From: Sphingomonas sp.
GTDB lineage: Bacteria; Pseudomonadota; Alphaproteobacteria; Sphingomonadales; Sphingomonadaceae
Direction of reading: 5' to 3'
Length of the DNA stretch: 64,000 nt
Assembly: GCA_021732445.1 (NCBI GenBank)
Contig: JAKFUZ010000034.1
Location: forward strand, 17,912-81,911
In this document: one piece after another, positions 56,389-64,000 of the stretch
Numbering within the stretch: the stretch's first letter is position 1
Layout: each line of letters begins with the position of its first letter
Notes under the pieces: model-generated
Seen by the model: the letters and a program-made list of their open reading frames with translations, nothing else
Told to the model about the DNA's origin: nothing
Databases searched by the model: none
Position numbers and translations under genes: made by a program

Positions 56389-59358
56389 CTAGGCGCCATC
56401 CTCAAGGCTGAGCAGCGTCGCGTTGCCGCCGGCGCTTGTGGTGTCGACCGACACCGCGCGCTCGACGCAGAAGCGCTGGAGATAGTGCGGCCCGCCCGCC
56501 TTTGGGCCGGTTCCCGAAAGGCCCTCGCCGCCAAAGGGCTGTGAGCCCACCACCGCGCCAATCATTGAGCGGTTGATGTAAAGATTGCCCACCCGCGCGC
56601 GGGCTTCGGCAACCTCCCCGGCGCGCGCGATGCGGCTGTGGAGCCCCATTGTCAGGCCATAGCCCGTGGCGTTGACGCGCTCAATCGTCTCGGCGAGCTT
56701 GCCGGCCGGCCAGGTCGCGACATGCAGCACGGGGCCAAACCATTCCTGCGTCAGCGCATCCGCCGACCCGAGCCGAACCAGCGTTGGCGGCACGAACAAT
56801 CCTTGCTCGGGCGCCCGCAGCGTCTTGATCGTCTGCCCAGCCACCGTCGCCCGGTAGGCCATCAGCCGGTCATAGGCTGGCCGGTCGATGACTGGCCCGA
56901 CATCAGTGCGCGGATCGGCCGGGTCGCCCAGCACCAGCAGGTCCATCGCCCCCGACAGCATGGCAATCACACCGTCGGCGATTTCCTCCTGCAACAACAG
57001 CAGCCGGAGCGCGGAACAACGCTGACCGGCGGAGCGGAAGGCCGACGCGATAACATCTGCCACCACCTGTTCTGGCAACGCGGTGGAATCGACGATCATC
57101 GCGTTGATACCGCCCGTCTCCGCGATCAGCGGCACGATGGGCCGTGCCTCATCCGCCAGCAGCGCGCGCGCGATTTTCTTTGCGGTCACGGTCGATCCGG
57201 TGAACGCAACGCCTGCAATGCGCGCATCGGTGGTGAGCGCCGCGCCGACCTCCGGCCCGCCGGGCGCCAGGATCAGCGCGTCCGCCGGCACGCCCGCTGC
57301 GTGCGCGAGCGCGACGGCCAGCGCAGCGATGCGCGGCGTCTGCGGGGCCGGTTTGGCAACCACCGTATTACCAGTCACCAGCGCCGCCACGCTTTGCCCC
57401 AGGAAAATCGCGAGCGGAAAATTCCACGGCGCAATCGTCGCCCACACGCCGCGGCCCTCAAATCGCAGGCTGTTGCGCTCGCCGGTCGGGCCGGGCAGCT
57501 CGATGGGCTGGAGGCCGGTGCGCGCCTGCGCAGCATAATATCGGCAAAAATCAACCGCCTCGCGCACTTCGCCCAGCGCATCGGGAATGGTCTTGAACGC
57601 CTCTTGCACACAAATCGCCATCAGCCTGTCCCGGTTGGCCTCAAGCGCATCCGCCAGCCGGTCAAGGCACGCGGCCCGCTCAGCAAGCGGCGTCGCCGAC
57701 CAGGCCGGAAAGGCTGCCGCCGCGCGGCTGATGGCATCAGAAACCGTGCCGACACCTGCCGGTGGCGCTCCCGCCAGTGGCACCCGCACCGCCGCCGCCG
57801 CTGCATCCAGAATGGCCGGCACCGACAGGTCAAGCCCGGCCGAATTGCGCCGCTCAGGCCCGAACAACGCAGCGGGCAGGGGAATGCTGGGGTGGCGCGT
57901 GCCGCCAACACCGGCGATCTTCCCAACCGGATCGGCAAGGATTTCCGCCTCGCTCAGCCGCGCATCCGCCAGCTGATGCACAAAGCTTGAATTCGCGCCG
58001 TTTTCCAGCAGCCGCCGCACCAGATAGGCGAGCAGATCGCGGTGCCCGCCCACCGGCGCATAGATGCGGCAGCGATAGCCGCGCTCGCGCACCAGCCGTT
58101 CATACAGCCCGTCGCCCATGCCGTGCAGCCGCTGAAACTCGAAATCACGGGCATCGCCGGCCCAATCCATGATTGTCGCGACCGTAAGCGCATTGTGGCT
58201 GGCAAAAGCCGGGCGGATGTTCGCGGCCTCCAGCATGTCGCGCGCGCAGGCGAGGTACGACACATCGGTGGCGGCCTTGCGGGTAAACAGCGGATAATCG
58301 CCCAGCCCCTCCACTTGCGTGCGCTTGATCTCGCTGTCCCAATAGGCGCCTTTCACCAGCCGCACGTTCATCGGCCGCCCCAGCGCATCGGCCCAGGCGA
58401 TGACGGGGCGCGCGCGCTTGCCATAGGCCTGCACCGCCATGCCAAACCCTTCCCACCCTTTAAGCGCGGGAAGCGTCGCCACCGCGCCGATGATGTCGAG
58501 GCTCATCTCCAGCCGCTCGCTCTCTTCAGCATCGACAGTAAGAGCGATGCCCTTGCCCGCCGCCTGCACCGCCAGCGCGGCCAGCATATGGGTGAGCTCC
58601 GGCACGCAATCACCCCGGCGGGCGACTTCATAACGCGGGTGGAGCGCGGAAAGTTTGACCGAAATCGAGTGGCCTGCCACCGGGTCGCTGCCCACGGCGT
58701 CGATCGCGCCGGCATAGGCCTGAAAATAGCGCGTGGCGTCCGCCTGCGTCCGCGCCGCCTCACCCAGCATGTCAAAGCTGGCGGTGAAGCCCTTGTGATC
58801 GGGCTTTTTCATACGGCGCATCGCCTCGTCGATGGTGCGGCCCATCACGAAAATCTCCCCCATCATGCGCATCGCGGCGCCCACCGCCTGGCGCACGAAC
58901 GGCTCGCCTGCGCGCGCGATGAGGCGGCGCAGCGCGCCTTGCGCCTCCCCCTCGCCCACCAGCGCGCGGCCGATCACCAGCCCCCAGGTCGCCGAATTGA
59001 CGAGCGAGGAGTTTGATTTGCCGGTATGCGCACGCCAGTCGGCATCGCCCAGCTTGTCGGCGATGAGCAGGTCCGCCGTCTCTGGATCGGGCACGCGCAA
59101 AAACGCTTCGGCGAGCGATAGCAGCGCCACGCCTTCGGACGAGTTGAGCCGATATTCCTGCAAAAACTGGTTCACCCAGCCCTTGCCTTGGGCCGCCCGC
59201 AGATCCGCCAGCAGGCCAAGCGCGTGGCCAAGCACCCGCTCCCGCGAATCGGGGCCAAGCGCGGCCCTGGCCAGCAGCGGTTTTAGAACATCGGGTTCGG
59301 GCGCACGATAAAGATCGGCCATGGAATTGCGGGTCTGCGACGCTGTGTCAGGTGTCAT
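56389..59358 (-). CDS. putA: Bifunctional proline dehydrogenase / glutamate-semialdehyde dehydrogenase PutA
   Basis: Oxidises proline to glutamate in two steps with electron transfer to quinone and NAD. The 989 aa protein lacks the N-terminal ribbon-helix-helix DNA-binding domain of E. coli PutA. The FAD barrel has VKLSALHPRYE, DAEESERLEMSLDII, VRLVKGAYWDSEIK and the late GMGDGLYERL. The ALDH part has APWNFPLAIFLGQ, IAETGGINAMIVD and the catalytic cysteine in SAGQRCSALRLLLL. The tail QPFGGEGLSGTGPKAGGPHY is conserved. No PutP or regulator lies alongside, so it is probably controlled elsewhere. Confidence 0.96.
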   Translation of the reverse strand: MTPDTASQTRNSMADLYRAPEPDVLKPLLARAALGPDSRERVLGHALGLLADLRAAQGKGWVNQFLQEYRLNSSEGVALLSLAEAFLRVPDPETADLLIADKLGDADWRAHTGKSNSSLVNSATWGLVIGRALVGEGEAQGALRRLIARAGEPFVRQAVGAAMRMMGEIFVMGRTIDEAMRRMKKPDHKGFTASFDMLGEAARTQADATRYFQAYAGAIDAVGSDPVAGHSISVKLSALHPRYEVARRGDCVPELTHMLAALAVQAAGKGIALTVDAEESERLEMSLDIIGAVATLPALKGWEGFGMAVQAYGKRARPVIAWADALGRPMNVRLVKGAYWDSEIKRTQVEGLGDYPLFTRKAATDVSYLACARDMLEAANIRPAFASHNALTVATIMDWAGDARDFEFQRLHGMGDGLYERLVRERGYRCRIYAPVGGHRDLLAYLVRRLLENGANSSFVHQLADARLSEAEILADPVGKIAGVGGTRHPSIPLPAALFGPERRNSAGLDLSVPAILDAAAAAVRVPLAGAPPAGVGTVSDAISRAAAAFPAWSATPLAERAACLDRLADALEANRDRLMAICVQEAFKTIPDALGEVREAVDFCRYYAAQARTGLQPIELPGPTGERNSLRFEGRGVWATIAPWNFPLAIFLGQSVAALVTGNTVVAKPAPQTPRIAALAVALAHAAGVPADALILAPGGPEVGAALTTDARIAGVAFTGSTVTAKKIARALLADEARPIVPLIAETGGINAMIVDSTALPEQVVADVIASAFRSAGQRCSALRLLLLQEEIADGVIAMLSGAMDLLVLGDPADPRTDVGPVIDRPAYDRLMAYRATVAGQTIKTLRAPEQGLFVPPTLVRLGSADALTQEWFGPVLHVATWPAGKLAETIERVNATGYGLTMGLHSRIARAGEVAEARARVGNLYINRSMIGAVVGSQPFGGEGLSGTGPKAGGPHYLQRFCVERAVSVDTTSAGGNATLLSLEDGA

Positions 59359-59455
59359 TTTCCGGTTTCCGGTCTTGCAAGACTTGGCAAGCGGTGCCTG
59401 CCACGCCTATTTGATGCAGCGCGCTATGCGATGAAATGAGCCGAAGGGAAATGCC

Positions 59456-59917
59456 GTGACGACGATCACCATTCAGGAAATGGCCGCAACCCGCTTGGGC
59501 ACCGAGACCGTGTCGGACTGGGTGGAGGTAAGCCAGGAGATGATCGACAAGTTCGCCGACGCAACCGGCGACCATCAGTTCATCCACATCAACCCGCAAA
59601 TGGCGGCGATGACCCCGTTTGGCGGCACGATTGCGCATGGCTTTCTCACCCTGTCGCTGATGCCGCTGCTTGCATCGAAAGTCGCCGATGCGCCCAAGAT
59701 TGAAGGCGTGAAGATGGGGGTGAACTATGGCGGCAACAAAGTGCGCTTTTTGCAGCCCGTGCGCTCCGGCAAGCGCGTGCGCGGGCGGTTCAAGCTGATG
59801 GAACTTATCGAAAAACGCCCCGGCCAGTGGCAGCAGACCAATGAATTCACGGTAGAAATTGAAGGCGAGGAAAAGCCCGCGATGATCGCCGAATGGATGT
59901 CCCAGATTTTCGTTTGA
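59456..59917 (+). CDS. MaoC-like dehydratase/(R)-enoyl-CoA hydratase
   Basis: Hot-dog-fold hydratase for (R)-3-hydroxyacyl-CoA. The 153 aa protein has the catalytic signature FADATGDHQFIHINPQMA followed by PFGGTIAHGFLTLSLMPLL. The start is GTG at 59456 with AAGGGA seven bases upstream; the nearby ATG at 59451 runs into a stop. With the thiolase 54 bases downstream it may feed beta-oxidation or PHA metabolism; a PHA depolymerase is encoded nearby. Confidence 0.92.
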   Translation: MTTITIQEMAATRLGTETVSDWVEVSQEMIDKFADATGDHQFIHINPQMAAMTPFGGTIAHGFLTLSLMPLLASKVADAPKIEGVKMGVNYGGNKVRFLQPVRSGKRVRGRFKLMELIEKRPGQWQQTNEFTVEIEGEEKPAMIAEWMSQIFV

Positions 59918-59971
59918 CCCCCTCCGCCCGGCCAGAACCTGGCTGGCCGACCATAAGAAGGAATAGCAACC

Positions 59972-61150
59972 ATGCGCTCAGCCGTCATCGTTTCCACCGC
60001 CCGCACGCCGATTGGCCGCGCCTATCGCGGTGCCTTCAACGCGCTCCCATCGCCTACGCTTTCCGCCCACGCCATCCGCGCCGCTGTCGAGCGCGCGGGG
60101 GTTGATGGCGCCGAAGTGCAGGACGTGGTGTGGGGAGCAGCACTCCAGCAAGGCGTGCAGGGTGGCAACATCGCGCGCAACGCGCTGCTGCGCGCCGGGC
60201 TGCCGATCAGCGTCAGCGGCATGTCGCTTGACCGGCAGTGCGCCTCGGGGCTGATGGCGATTGCAACGGCCGCCAAGCAGATCATTACCGACAATATGGA
60301 CGTGGCAATTGGCGGCGGCTGCGAATCCATCTCGATGGTGCAAACGCCGGAAATGCGGATCGGCGCCGACAAGGAGCTGCTGGCGATGCACCCCAATGTG
60401 TACATGTCGATGTTGCAGACCGCCGAGGTTGTCGCCAAACGCTATAACATCAGCCGTGACGCGATGGACGAATATGGCCTGCAATCGCAGCAGCGCACGG
60501 CCGCCGCGCAAGCCGCGGGCAAATTCGACGCTGAAATCATCCCCGTCACCGCGACGATGAACGTGACCAACAAGGAAACCAAGGAAGTCACGCAGACCGA
60601 AGTCACGCTCACCAAGGACGAAGGCAACCGCGCCGATACGACGCTTGAGGGGCTGCAATCGCTCAAGCCCGTGCTCGGCCCCGACATGACGATTACGGCC
60701 GGCAATGCCAGCCAGCTTTCAGACGGTGCTTCGGCCGCGGTGCTGATGGAAGAATCGGTTGCGGCCAGGCGCGGGCTTGCGCCGCTTGGCCGTTATGTCG
60801 GCATGGCGGCAGCGGGCACCGAACCTGACGAAATGGGCATCGGCCCGGTATATGCCATCCCCAAGCTGCTGGAACGCTTCAACCTCAAGATGGACGATAT
60901 CGGCCTGTGGGAGCTGAACGAGGCATTTGCGGTGCAAGTACTATATTGTCGCGACAGGCTGGGCATTCCCAATGACCTGCTGAACGTGAATGGCGGCGCG
61001 ATTTCGATCGGCCACCCCTATGGCATGTCGGGCGCGCGGATGACGGGGCACGCGTTGATTGAAGGCAAAAGGCGCGGCGCGAAATACGTCGTCGTCACCA
61101 TGTGCGTGGGCGGCGGCATGGGTGCGGCCGGGCTGTTCGAGGTGCTTTAA
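59972..61150 (+). CDS. Acetyl-CoA C-acyltransferase (thiolase)
   Basis: Thiolytic cleavage or condensation of acyl-CoA. The 392 aa protein has the acyl-carrying C90 in [14 protein letters not shown], the active-site [24 protein letters not shown] with its histidine, and the C-terminal [23 protein letters not shown] precedes the ATG. It is more like the fatty-acid-degradation thiolases (FadA/FadI-like) than PhaA, but the distinction is not certain. The stop lies in the palindrome GGTGCTTTAAGCACC. Confidence 0.94.
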   Translation: MRSAVIVSTARTPIGRAYRGAFNALPSPTLSAHAIRAAVERAGVDGAEVQDVVWGAALQQGVQGGNIARNALLRAGLPISVSGMSLDRQCASGLMAIATAAKQIITDNMDVAIGGGCESISMVQTPEMRIGADKELLAMHPNVYMSMLQTAEVVAKRYNISRDAMDEYGLQSQQRTAAAQAAGKFDAEIIPVTATMNVTNKETKEVTQTEVTLTKDEGNRADTTLEGLQSLKPVLGPDMTITAGNASQLSDGASAAVLMEESVAARRGLAPLGRYVGMAAAGTEPDEMGIGPVYAIPKLLERFNLKMDDIGLWELNEAFAVQVLYCRDRLGIPNDLLNVNGGAISIGHPYGMSGARMTGHALIEGKRRGAKYVVVTMCVGGGMGAAGLFEVL

Positions 61151-61155
61151 GCACC
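61141..61155. terminator. Palindrome at the thiolase stop, possible weak bidirectional terminator
   Basis: GGTGCT-TTA-AGCACC spans the thiolase stop codon between convergent genes (thiolase and soxR). It has no clear T-run on either side, so its role is doubtful. Confidence 0.3.
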
Positions 61156-61170
61156 GCGCGGCGGACGCGC

Positions 61171-61638
61171 TCACCCTCGCTCCGCCGCCACCGCGGCATC
61201 GCCGGCCAGATAGCGGGCGCCTGGCCCATAGCTGCTCGCGCGGTCGCCCGGATTATACAGCGCGCATTTTTCAAGCGACAGGCACCCGCAGCCGATGCAG
61301 CCGTCGAGCAGCTCGCGGGTACGGGTGAGGCGCGCAATCTGCGCGTCGAGCAGCGCGCTTATGTCGCCGCTGATCCGTCGCCAATCGGCAGCGCCTGGCG
61401 TGCGCCCTTGCGGCAAACCGTCCAGCGCCAGCCGGATCGCGGCCACCGAAAGGCCAAGCTGCTGCGCGATCAGGATAAACGACACGCGCCTGATGTCCGC
61501 CCGCACAAAACGCCGCTGGCCGCCGCGATTGCGCAACGGCGCGAGCAGACCGCGAGCTTCATAAAAGCGCAGGGCAGAAACCGAAACACCCGTTCGCGCG
61601 GCCAGCGCGCCAATCGACAACATCTCCGCCACGGGCAT
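61171..61638 (-). CDS. soxR: Redox-sensitive transcriptional activator SoxR
   Basis: MerR-family activator with a [2Fe-2S] sensor for redox-cycling compounds. About 155 aa: the MerR helix-turn-helix LSIGALAARTGVSVSALRFYEARGLL, a dimerisation helix, and the cluster motif CIGCGCLSLEKCALYNP (CX2CXCX5C), diagnostic of SoxR. Three in-frame ATGs are possible. I prefer 61638 (GGAG nine bases upstream); the open frame up to 61698 would run into the operator. The SoxR box lies 37 bases upstream, between soxR and the divergent VOC gene. Confidence 0.94.
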   Translation of the reverse strand: MPVAEMLSIGALAARTGVSVSALRFYEARGLLAPLRNRGGQRRFVRADIRRVSFILIAQQLGLSVAAIRLALDGLPQGRTPGAADWRRISGDISALLDAQIARLTRTRELLDGCIGCGCLSLEKCALYNPGDRASSYGPGARYLAGDAAVAAERG

Positions 61639-61674
61639 GGGACCAGTCTCCATCAGACGAAAAAAATCTCTTGA

Positions 61675-61692
61675 CCTCAACTTAGGTTGAGG
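61675..61692. promoter_or_regulatory. SoxR box between soxR and the VOC-family gene
   Basis: CCTCAACTTAGGTTGAGG: seven-base arms CCTCAAC/GTTGAGG around TTAG, nearly identical to the E. coli soxS operator CCTCAAGTTAACTTGAGG. A TTGACC -35 element (61671-61676) overlaps its left edge for rightward transcription. The usual 19-base spacer leads to a poor -10 (CACAAA), so the rightward promoter is only tentative. Confidence 0.88.
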
Positions 61693-61742
61693 TTGCACAA
61701 AGCAACGGTCAACACGTTTTTTGCGATGAGGAGACCAACATC

Positions 61743-62129
61743 ATGCCCGCTGCCCTGATCGAACATGTCAACATTACCGTGCGCGATCCTGCCCGCTCCG
61801 CTGCCCTGATGACCGCGCTGTTCGGCTGGCACGAGCGGTGGCGCGGGCCCGCGCGTGACGGCGGCTTCACCATCCATGTCGGCAGCAGCGCCGGCTATGT
61901 GGCGCTTTATACCGGGCCTGACGGCGCCGATGCCGATGCGCATTTTGGCAAAGGCGCACCGCTCAACCATATCGGCATCGAAGTGGACGATCTTGCCGCG
62001 GTTGAGGCGCGCGTCATCGCCGCAGGGCTGCAACCCTTTGCCCATGACGACTATCATCCCGGACGGCGCTTTTACTTCTTCGACGAAAACGGCATTGAAT
62101 TCGAAATCGTCAGCTACGCCCGGCCTTGA
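61743..62129 (+). CDS. VOC-family (glyoxalase/bleomycin-resistance-like) protein
   Basis: 128 aa with two beta-alpha-beta-beta-beta modules: EHVNITVRDPARSAALMTAL and LNHIGIEVDDLAAVEARVIA. H8, H76-type and E121-type positions (EFEIVSYA) fit the metal-binding pattern of the superfamily. GAGGAGACC precedes the ATG. It is divergent from soxR across a SoxR box, so it is the most likely SoxR target; a detoxification role against a redox-active or reactive compound is inferred. Confidence 0.9.
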   Translation: MPAALIEHVNITVRDPARSAALMTALFGWHERWRGPARDGGFTIHVGSSAGYVALYTGPDGADADAHFGKGAPLNHIGIEVDDLAAVEARVIAAGLQPFAHDDYHPGRRFYFFDENGIEFEIVSYARP

Positions 62130-62160
62130 CCGCGCGGCGGCGGCGCTCAATGACAAGGCG

Positions 62161-62529
62161 ATGGGCAAATCGCTTGTGCACCGCATCCGGGTTGAGGCCC
62201 ATGCCGTCTGGCTGGCGGTGCAGGACAAGCGCACGCCGCTGCCCGCCAGAGTGCTCGGGTTTGTGATCGCGGCCTATGCGCTCTCGCCGATTGACCTCAT
62301 CCCGGATGGCATCCCCGTGCTTGGGCTGCTCGACGATGCGCTGCTCATCCCCGCTGGCGTGTGGCTGATCGAGCGGCTCATTTCCCCCGCACAATTCGCC
62401 GAGCACCGCGCCGAGGCGGAGCGCGCGGCGGCGCTGCCGGTGTCGCGCATGGGCATAGCGATTGTGCTGGCGGTCTGGGCGGCAGTCGCCTGGCTGGCGT
62501 GGACGTCGGCTGTATTCTGGTTTGACTGA
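62161..62529 (+). CDS. DUF1232/YkvA-family membrane protein
   Basis: 122 aa with a short basic N-terminus and three hydrophobic stretches. The motif VIAAYALSPIDLIPDGIPVL followed by GLLDDALLIPAG is the YkvA/DUF1232 signature; a C-terminal helix SRMGIAIVLAVWAAVAWLAW follows. ATG at 62161 has only a weak AAGG upstream and is 31 bases after the VOC gene, so it may be in the same SoxR-controlled transcript. Function of the family is unknown. Confidence 0.85.
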   Translation: MGKSLVHRIRVEAHAVWLAVQDKRTPLPARVLGFVIAAYALSPIDLIPDGIPVLGLLDDALLIPAGVWLIERLISPAQFAEHRAEAERAAALPVSRMGIAIVLAVWAAVAWLAWTSAVFWFD

Positions 62530-62541
62530 TGCAGGCGGCGC

Positions 62542-63759
62542 TTAGTCGTTGTCGGTGATCCACTGCTCCACGACCGGCGCGATGAGCGTGCGCCATTTCG
62601 ACCCGTTGAAAATGCCATAGTGCCCGGCGCCCTTGGCCATCAGATATTTCTTTTTCGCGGCCGGCAATTTGGCGGCGAGCTTGAGCGCAGCCCTGGTCTG
62701 GCCAAGCCCTGAAATATCGTCACGCTCCCCCTCGATGGCGAGCAGCGCAACGTCGGTAATCGCGGCGGGATCAACCTTGCGGCCGCGGTGAAAATAAGTG
62801 CCGTTGGCAATGGCATGTTTCTGGAACACAATGTCGATGGTTTGCAGATAAAACTCGGCCGTCATGTCGCACACCGAGCGATATTCCTCGTAAAAATCCT
62901 TGGTGGCATCTGCGCTGTCGTCATCCCCCTGGACCAGGTGCTTGAACATTTCCCAGTGCGAAATCATGTGGTTGCCAAGGTTCATTGACATGAACCCGGC
63001 CAACTGGAGAAAGCCGGGATAGACTTTGCGGCCAGCGCCTGCATAGGTGACCGGAACGGTCGCGATGACATTTTGCTCAAACCATGCGTGCGGCCGCTTC
63101 GTCGCCAGCGTGTTAACCGCGGTTGGCGCCTCGCGCGTGTCGATCGGCCCGCCCATCAGGGTGAGCGTCCTGGGGCGGCACGGGTGCCTGTCGGCGCTCA
63201 TCAGGCACGCAGCGGCATAGCAGGGCACCGACGGCTGGCAGACCGCCAGCATATGCGCGCCGGGGCCGATATGTTCCATGAATTCGATGATGTAATCGAC
63301 ATAATCGTCAAGGTCGAAGCTGCCATCTGCCGCCGGCACCAGCTTGGCATCGCGCCAGTCAGTTATGTACACATCGGCGAAAGGCAGCATCCGCTCCACC
63401 GTGCCGCGCAACAATGTCGCGTAATGGCCAGACATGGGCGCGACAATCAGCAGCCTTGGCCCGTCAGTAACGCCCACCCGGGCAAAGCGCTTCAACTGGC
63501 CAAAGGTTTTGCGCGCCACGATCTGTTCGTCAATCATGATCGTTTTGCCGTCGATAATCGTCGACTCGAGCCCGAATTCGGGTTTGCCTCGCGGCGCCGA
63601 GGCATGGGCGAACACTTCAAGCGCCGAGGCGATGACCGGGCCACCGCCAAAATATGCCAGCGGGTTTACCGGGTTCTGCAACATGCCGGCGCCAAAATTG
63701 GCCATGGCGCTGGCGCCTGCCATCATTGATCGCTGCATTTCATAGGCATTGTAAAGCAT
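62542..63759 (-). CDS. phaZ: Intracellular polyhydroxyalkanoate depolymerase
   Basis: Mobilises stored polyhydroxyalkanoate granules to hydroxy acids. The 405 aa protein matches the PhaZ1-type intracellular depolymerases: MLYNAYEMQRSMMAGA start, LIVAPMSGHYATLLRGTVE, DVYITDWRDAKLVP and the nucleophile C174 in LAVCQPSVP (lipase-box-like with Cys). It then has LMGGPIDTREAPTAVN and the histidine in AKGAGHYGIFNG. ATG at 63759. It is convergent with the DUF1232 gene, 12 bases apart. Confidence 0.95.
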   Translation of the reverse strand: MLYNAYEMQRSMMAGASAMANFGAGMLQNPVNPLAYFGGGPVIASALEVFAHASAPRGKPEFGLESTIIDGKTIMIDEQIVARKTFGQLKRFARVGVTDGPRLLIVAPMSGHYATLLRGTVERMLPFADVYITDWRDAKLVPAADGSFDLDDYVDYIIEFMEHIGPGAHMLAVCQPSVPCYAAACLMSADRHPCRPRTLTLMGGPIDTREAPTAVNTLATKRPHAWFEQNVIATVPVTYAGAGRKVYPGFLQLAGFMSMNLGNHMISHWEMFKHLVQGDDDSADATKDFYEEYRSVCDMTAEFYLQTIDIVFQKHAIANGTYFHRGRKVDPAAITDVALLAIEGERDDISGLGQTRAALKLAAKLPAAKKKYLMAKGAGHYGIFNGSKWRTLIAPVVEQWITDND

Positions 63760-63958
63760 TGGATGATCTTACCCCTGAACGGTTAATGACCGCTCACCAG
63801 TCATCTGCTTAGCATGCTGCATTGCGGTAGCAATGGCGCGTTGCCCCAAATCGGCGAGCAGCGTGCCAAAACCTTTGCCGAATCACGAAATAATGGGCGA
63901 CGGCGGCGCTTGCGATAGTCGTTGAGGGTGGGCGGCCGTCCTGCTAGGCGTTTTGGGT

Positions 63959-64000
63959 ATGGATGACCCCTCCCCCGCGGCGCCCGCTCCGGCGCCATCG
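63959..64000 (+). CDS. Possible start of a rightward gene, cut by the window edge
   Basis: ATG at 63959 opens a frame MDDPSPAAPAPAPS that runs to the window end; AGGCG lies about 12 bases upstream. Only 14 codons are visible and they are low-complexity, so this is weakly supported. The 200 bases before it (63760-63958) hold the phaZ promoter region and no other gene I can support. Confidence 0.3.
   Translation, partial: MDDPSPAAPAPAPS

Noticed and set aside
63801..63998. 65-codon leftward frame at the right edge
   Set aside because: Arg/Pro-rich, no ribosome site and no family pattern; likely non-coding.

Overview
The window reads as a chromosomal segment of a high-GC alphaproteobacterium, most likely order Sphingomonadales. 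This placement is an inference. It rests on GC-rich codon use, frequent TTG/GTG starts, an intracellular PHA depolymerase, genes resembling the exosortase-A-associated O-glycosylation set, and several small proteins that resemble sphingomonad-type hypotheticals.

Layout. (1) 1-20016 is one large surface-polysaccharide locus. Leftward genes at the left edge encode a nucleotide-sugar epimerase (cut by the window edge), a UDP/GDP-sugar dehydrogenase and a DegT-type sugar aminotransferase. A rightward run (3878-12171) encodes a Wzx-like flippase, an FkbM methyltransferase, a polytopic membrane protein, a second methyltransferase, a GT4 glycosyltransferase, a TauD-type dioxygenase, an aldo/keto-reductase-like protein, a PglC-like initiating phosphoglycosyl transferase and a PglD/NeuD-like acyltransferase. 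It converges with a leftward run (20016-12194) encoding a PglF/WbpM-like dehydratase, an O-antigen-ligase-type protein, Wza, a Wzc tyrosine kinase and a helical-repeat protein. Together these could make, assemble and export a polymer whose first sugar is an amino or diamino sugar. (2) 20233-29071 holds a cyanide-insensitive-type cytochrome bd oxidase with its tiny third subunit, an FKBP isomerase, rpsU, cysS, a PhyH dioxygenase plus 2-hydroxyacid dehydrogenase pair, class II DAHP synthase and tRNA-Glu(CTC). (3) 29160-34081 holds a PiuC-like hydroxylase with a TonB siderophore receptor, a CinA-like protein and methionine aminopeptidase. (4) 34138-35864 holds a polymorphic-toxin-like gene with a candidate immunity gene, the most interesting accessory module. 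(5) 36220-43229 holds a chemoreceptor with a FliA-like promoter, glnB-glnA behind a sigma-54-like promoter and a clear terminator after glnA, an S41 peptidase and an aldehyde dehydrogenase.

(6) 43281-49522 is tamA-tamB, overlapping. (7) 49625-51476 holds small hypotheticals around an S24 (LexA/CI-like) repressor whose divergent intergenic region carries repeated CCTA half-sites. (8) 51481-56345 resembles an exosortase-A-associated glycosylation patch: GT4 glycosyltransferase, small membrane protein, O-glycosylation-ligase-type protein and acyltransferase. No exosortase is in view. (9) 56389-63759 holds PutA, a MaoC hydratase and thiolase, soxR with a near-perfect SoxR box facing a VOC-family gene, a DUF1232 protein and PhaZ. 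The last ~240 bases hold at most the first codons of a rightward gene.

All family assignments were made by reading motifs; no database search was run.
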